NCBI GenBank assembly: GCA_012839145.1
Contig: DUNY01000267.1
Coordinates: 1-16,113, forward strand
Source of the DNA: Thermoanaerobacterales bacterium
GTDB taxonomy: Bacteria; Bacillota; Thermosediminibacteria; Thermosediminibacterales; Tepidanaerobacteraceae
Length of the DNA: 16,113 nucleotides
Direction of reading: 5' to 3'
Part shown: positions 15,193 to 16,113 of the stretch, one piece after another
Position numbering within the stretch: the stretch's first letter is position 1
How the letters are laid out: every line of letters starts with the position of its first letter
Position numbers and translations under genes: made by a program
The notes under the pieces: generated by a model
What the model saw: the letters and a program-made list of their open reading frames with translations, nothing else
Database searches by the model: none
What the model was told of the DNA's origin: nothing

Positions 15193-16038
15193 ATGAAAAA
15201 TGTAATCATAATTACTGACAGCTCATGTGATCTCCCGGAGGAAATAATTGAAAAGTATCCTATAAAAGTCCTACCTATGCCTGTGACCGTAAAAGATGAC
15301 CCGAACATGGATATTTCCCATTTTACCTTAAAAGAGTTTTATGATTCCATGAGAAGGGGTGAAATTTTACCAACTACATCACAAGTGGTGGTTCCGACTT
15401 TCATGCAGTGCTTTGAGGAATGTTTGAATAAGGGGCAGACACCGATAGTCCTGGGTCTTTCTTCAAAGTTGACAAGCAGTTACGAATCAGCTCTACTGGC
15501 AAGAGAAAATCTTAAAGCCCAAGATATTATCGTCATTGATACAAAATGTGCAAGTTTAGGATTGGGCTTAGTAGTGCTAAAAGCCGCTCATATGGCGAAA
15601 GAAGGCAAGAGTTCACAGGAAATAGCCGAGGAAATAATGCATTATGCATTACATATGGAACATATATTCACAGTAGATTCCTTGGAACATTTAAAACGGG
15701 GAGGAAGAATATCGGCAGCTCAGGCCTTTGTAGGAGGTCTTCTTAATATAAAACCCGTTTTGCATTTTGTTGACGGATCAATTCATCCCTTGGAAAAAGT
15801 CAGAGGCCGTCGAAATGTAATTAAGCGAATGGTGGAAATCATGGCTGAACGGATTAAAAATCCAGAGAAGCAAGTAGTAGGCATAAGCCACGGTGATAAT
15901 GAAGAATTGGCTGTGGAACTGGCTGAAGCGGTTAAAAAAGAATTTGGCATAAATGATATTATGATGTCCTGGATAGGTCCGGTGATTGGTTCCCATTCAG
16001 GCCCTGGAACAGTGGCATTGTTTTTTCAAAATGAATAA
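15193..16038 (+). CDS. DegV family fatty-acid-binding protein
   Basis: The ATG 15193 start is 9 bases after GGAGGG. The 281-residue protein has the DegV pattern: IITDSSCDLP (6-15), PTTSQVVVP around 60-68 (the P-T-[TS]-S-Q motif that lines the lipid pocket), LGLSSKLTSSY with the Ser cluster, a GGR-containing segment LKRGGRISAAQAF (about 168-180), NIKPVLHFVDG and the last GPVIGSHSGPGTVALFF. DegV proteins bind a fatty acid (FakB role with the FakA kinase) in Gram-positive bacteria. No fakA is in the window. Its own promoter and distance of 78 bases from mobB suggest it is an unrelated neighbour. Length is normal for the family. Confidence 0.93.
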   Translation: MKNVIIITDSSCDLPEEIIEKYPIKVLPMPVTVKDDPNMDISHFTLKEFYDSMRRGEILPTTSQVVVPTFMQCFEECLNKGQTPIVLGLSSKLTSSYESALLARENLKAQDIIVIDTKCASLGLGLVVLKAAHMAKEGKSSQEIAEEIMHYALHMEHIFTVDSLEHLKRGGRISAAQAFVGGLLNIKPVLHFVDGSIHPLEKVRGRRNVIKRMVEIMAERIKNPEKQVVGISHGDNEELAVELAEAVKKEFGINDIMMSWIGPVIGSHSGPGTVALFFQNE

Positions 16039-16044
16039 AAAGAC

Positions 16045-16113
16045 TGATTTTAATGTAGAAACTCTTTCGAGGTGCCATCATCTTCACCGGGGTGACTTTC
16101 CACACCGGAATCA
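16045..16113 (+). repeat. Dispersed intergenic element, copy C (runs to the window edge)
   Basis: This is the GC-richer copy of the element at 8771. It holds a hairpin at 16087-16108: CCGG, a G-A mismatch, GTG, the loop ACTTTC, then CAC and CCGG. It follows the DegV stop by 6 bases and may continue beyond the window. Confidence 0.65.

Overview
The window looks like a chromosomal segment of an anaerobic Gram-positive bacterium of the class Clostridia (Peptococcaceae/Desulfotomaculum-like is my best guess, by inference only). The evidence is strong GGAGG-type ribosome sites, many TTG and GTG starts, lipoprotein and Sec signals without outer-membrane features, a triple S-layer-homology (SLH) protein, a group II ECF transporter and a DegV protein. 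All genes are on the + strand. No tRNA, rRNA, CRISPR array, transposase or phage gene was seen.

Left part (1-7675): four exported proteins. The first is a very large surface protein that enters from the left edge. It has a DUF4430-like domain, five tandem copies of a domain resembling the molybdopterin (Moco) domain of sulfite oxidases, and a novel-looking C-terminal domain. Next come a small lipoprotein with one such domain, then an 889-residue protein joining a Moco-like domain, a chitobiase-C-like domain, a Big_2 domain and a purple-acid-phosphatase-type metallophosphoesterase, and ending in the same C-terminal domain as the first protein. Last is a 283-residue SLH protein that could dock material on the cell wall.

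Middle (7676-9013): a regulatory and repeat-rich strip. It carries an extended -10 promoter, a leader that resembles the Moco riboswitch, a strong intrinsic terminator, and the gene of an ECF substrate-binding (S) membrane protein. That gene is bracketed by two MITE-like palindromic elements. A separate ~67-bp dispersed element lies just after it and occurs twice more in the window.

Right part (9014-16038): EcfA1, EcfA2 and EcfT, then a lipoprotein with Moco-like domains, an FMN-binding lipoprotein with a flavinylation-type motif, and a membrane-anchored Moco-like domain. These are followed by a small kinase-fold protein translationally coupled to MobB (a Moco nucleotide-addition partner protein), and a separately promoted DegV gene. 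The right block is visibly more AT-rich than the left and starts almost every gene with TTG or GTG.

Working picture (inference): a cell-surface and membrane system built around molybdopterin-like domains, an ECF importer whose S gene sits behind a putative Moco/Tuco sensor, and MobB in the cytoplasm. This could be scavenging of a molybdopterin-type cofactor or its precursor, or a surface redox module made and controlled together with cofactor supply. The substrate of the transporter cannot be read from the sequence.
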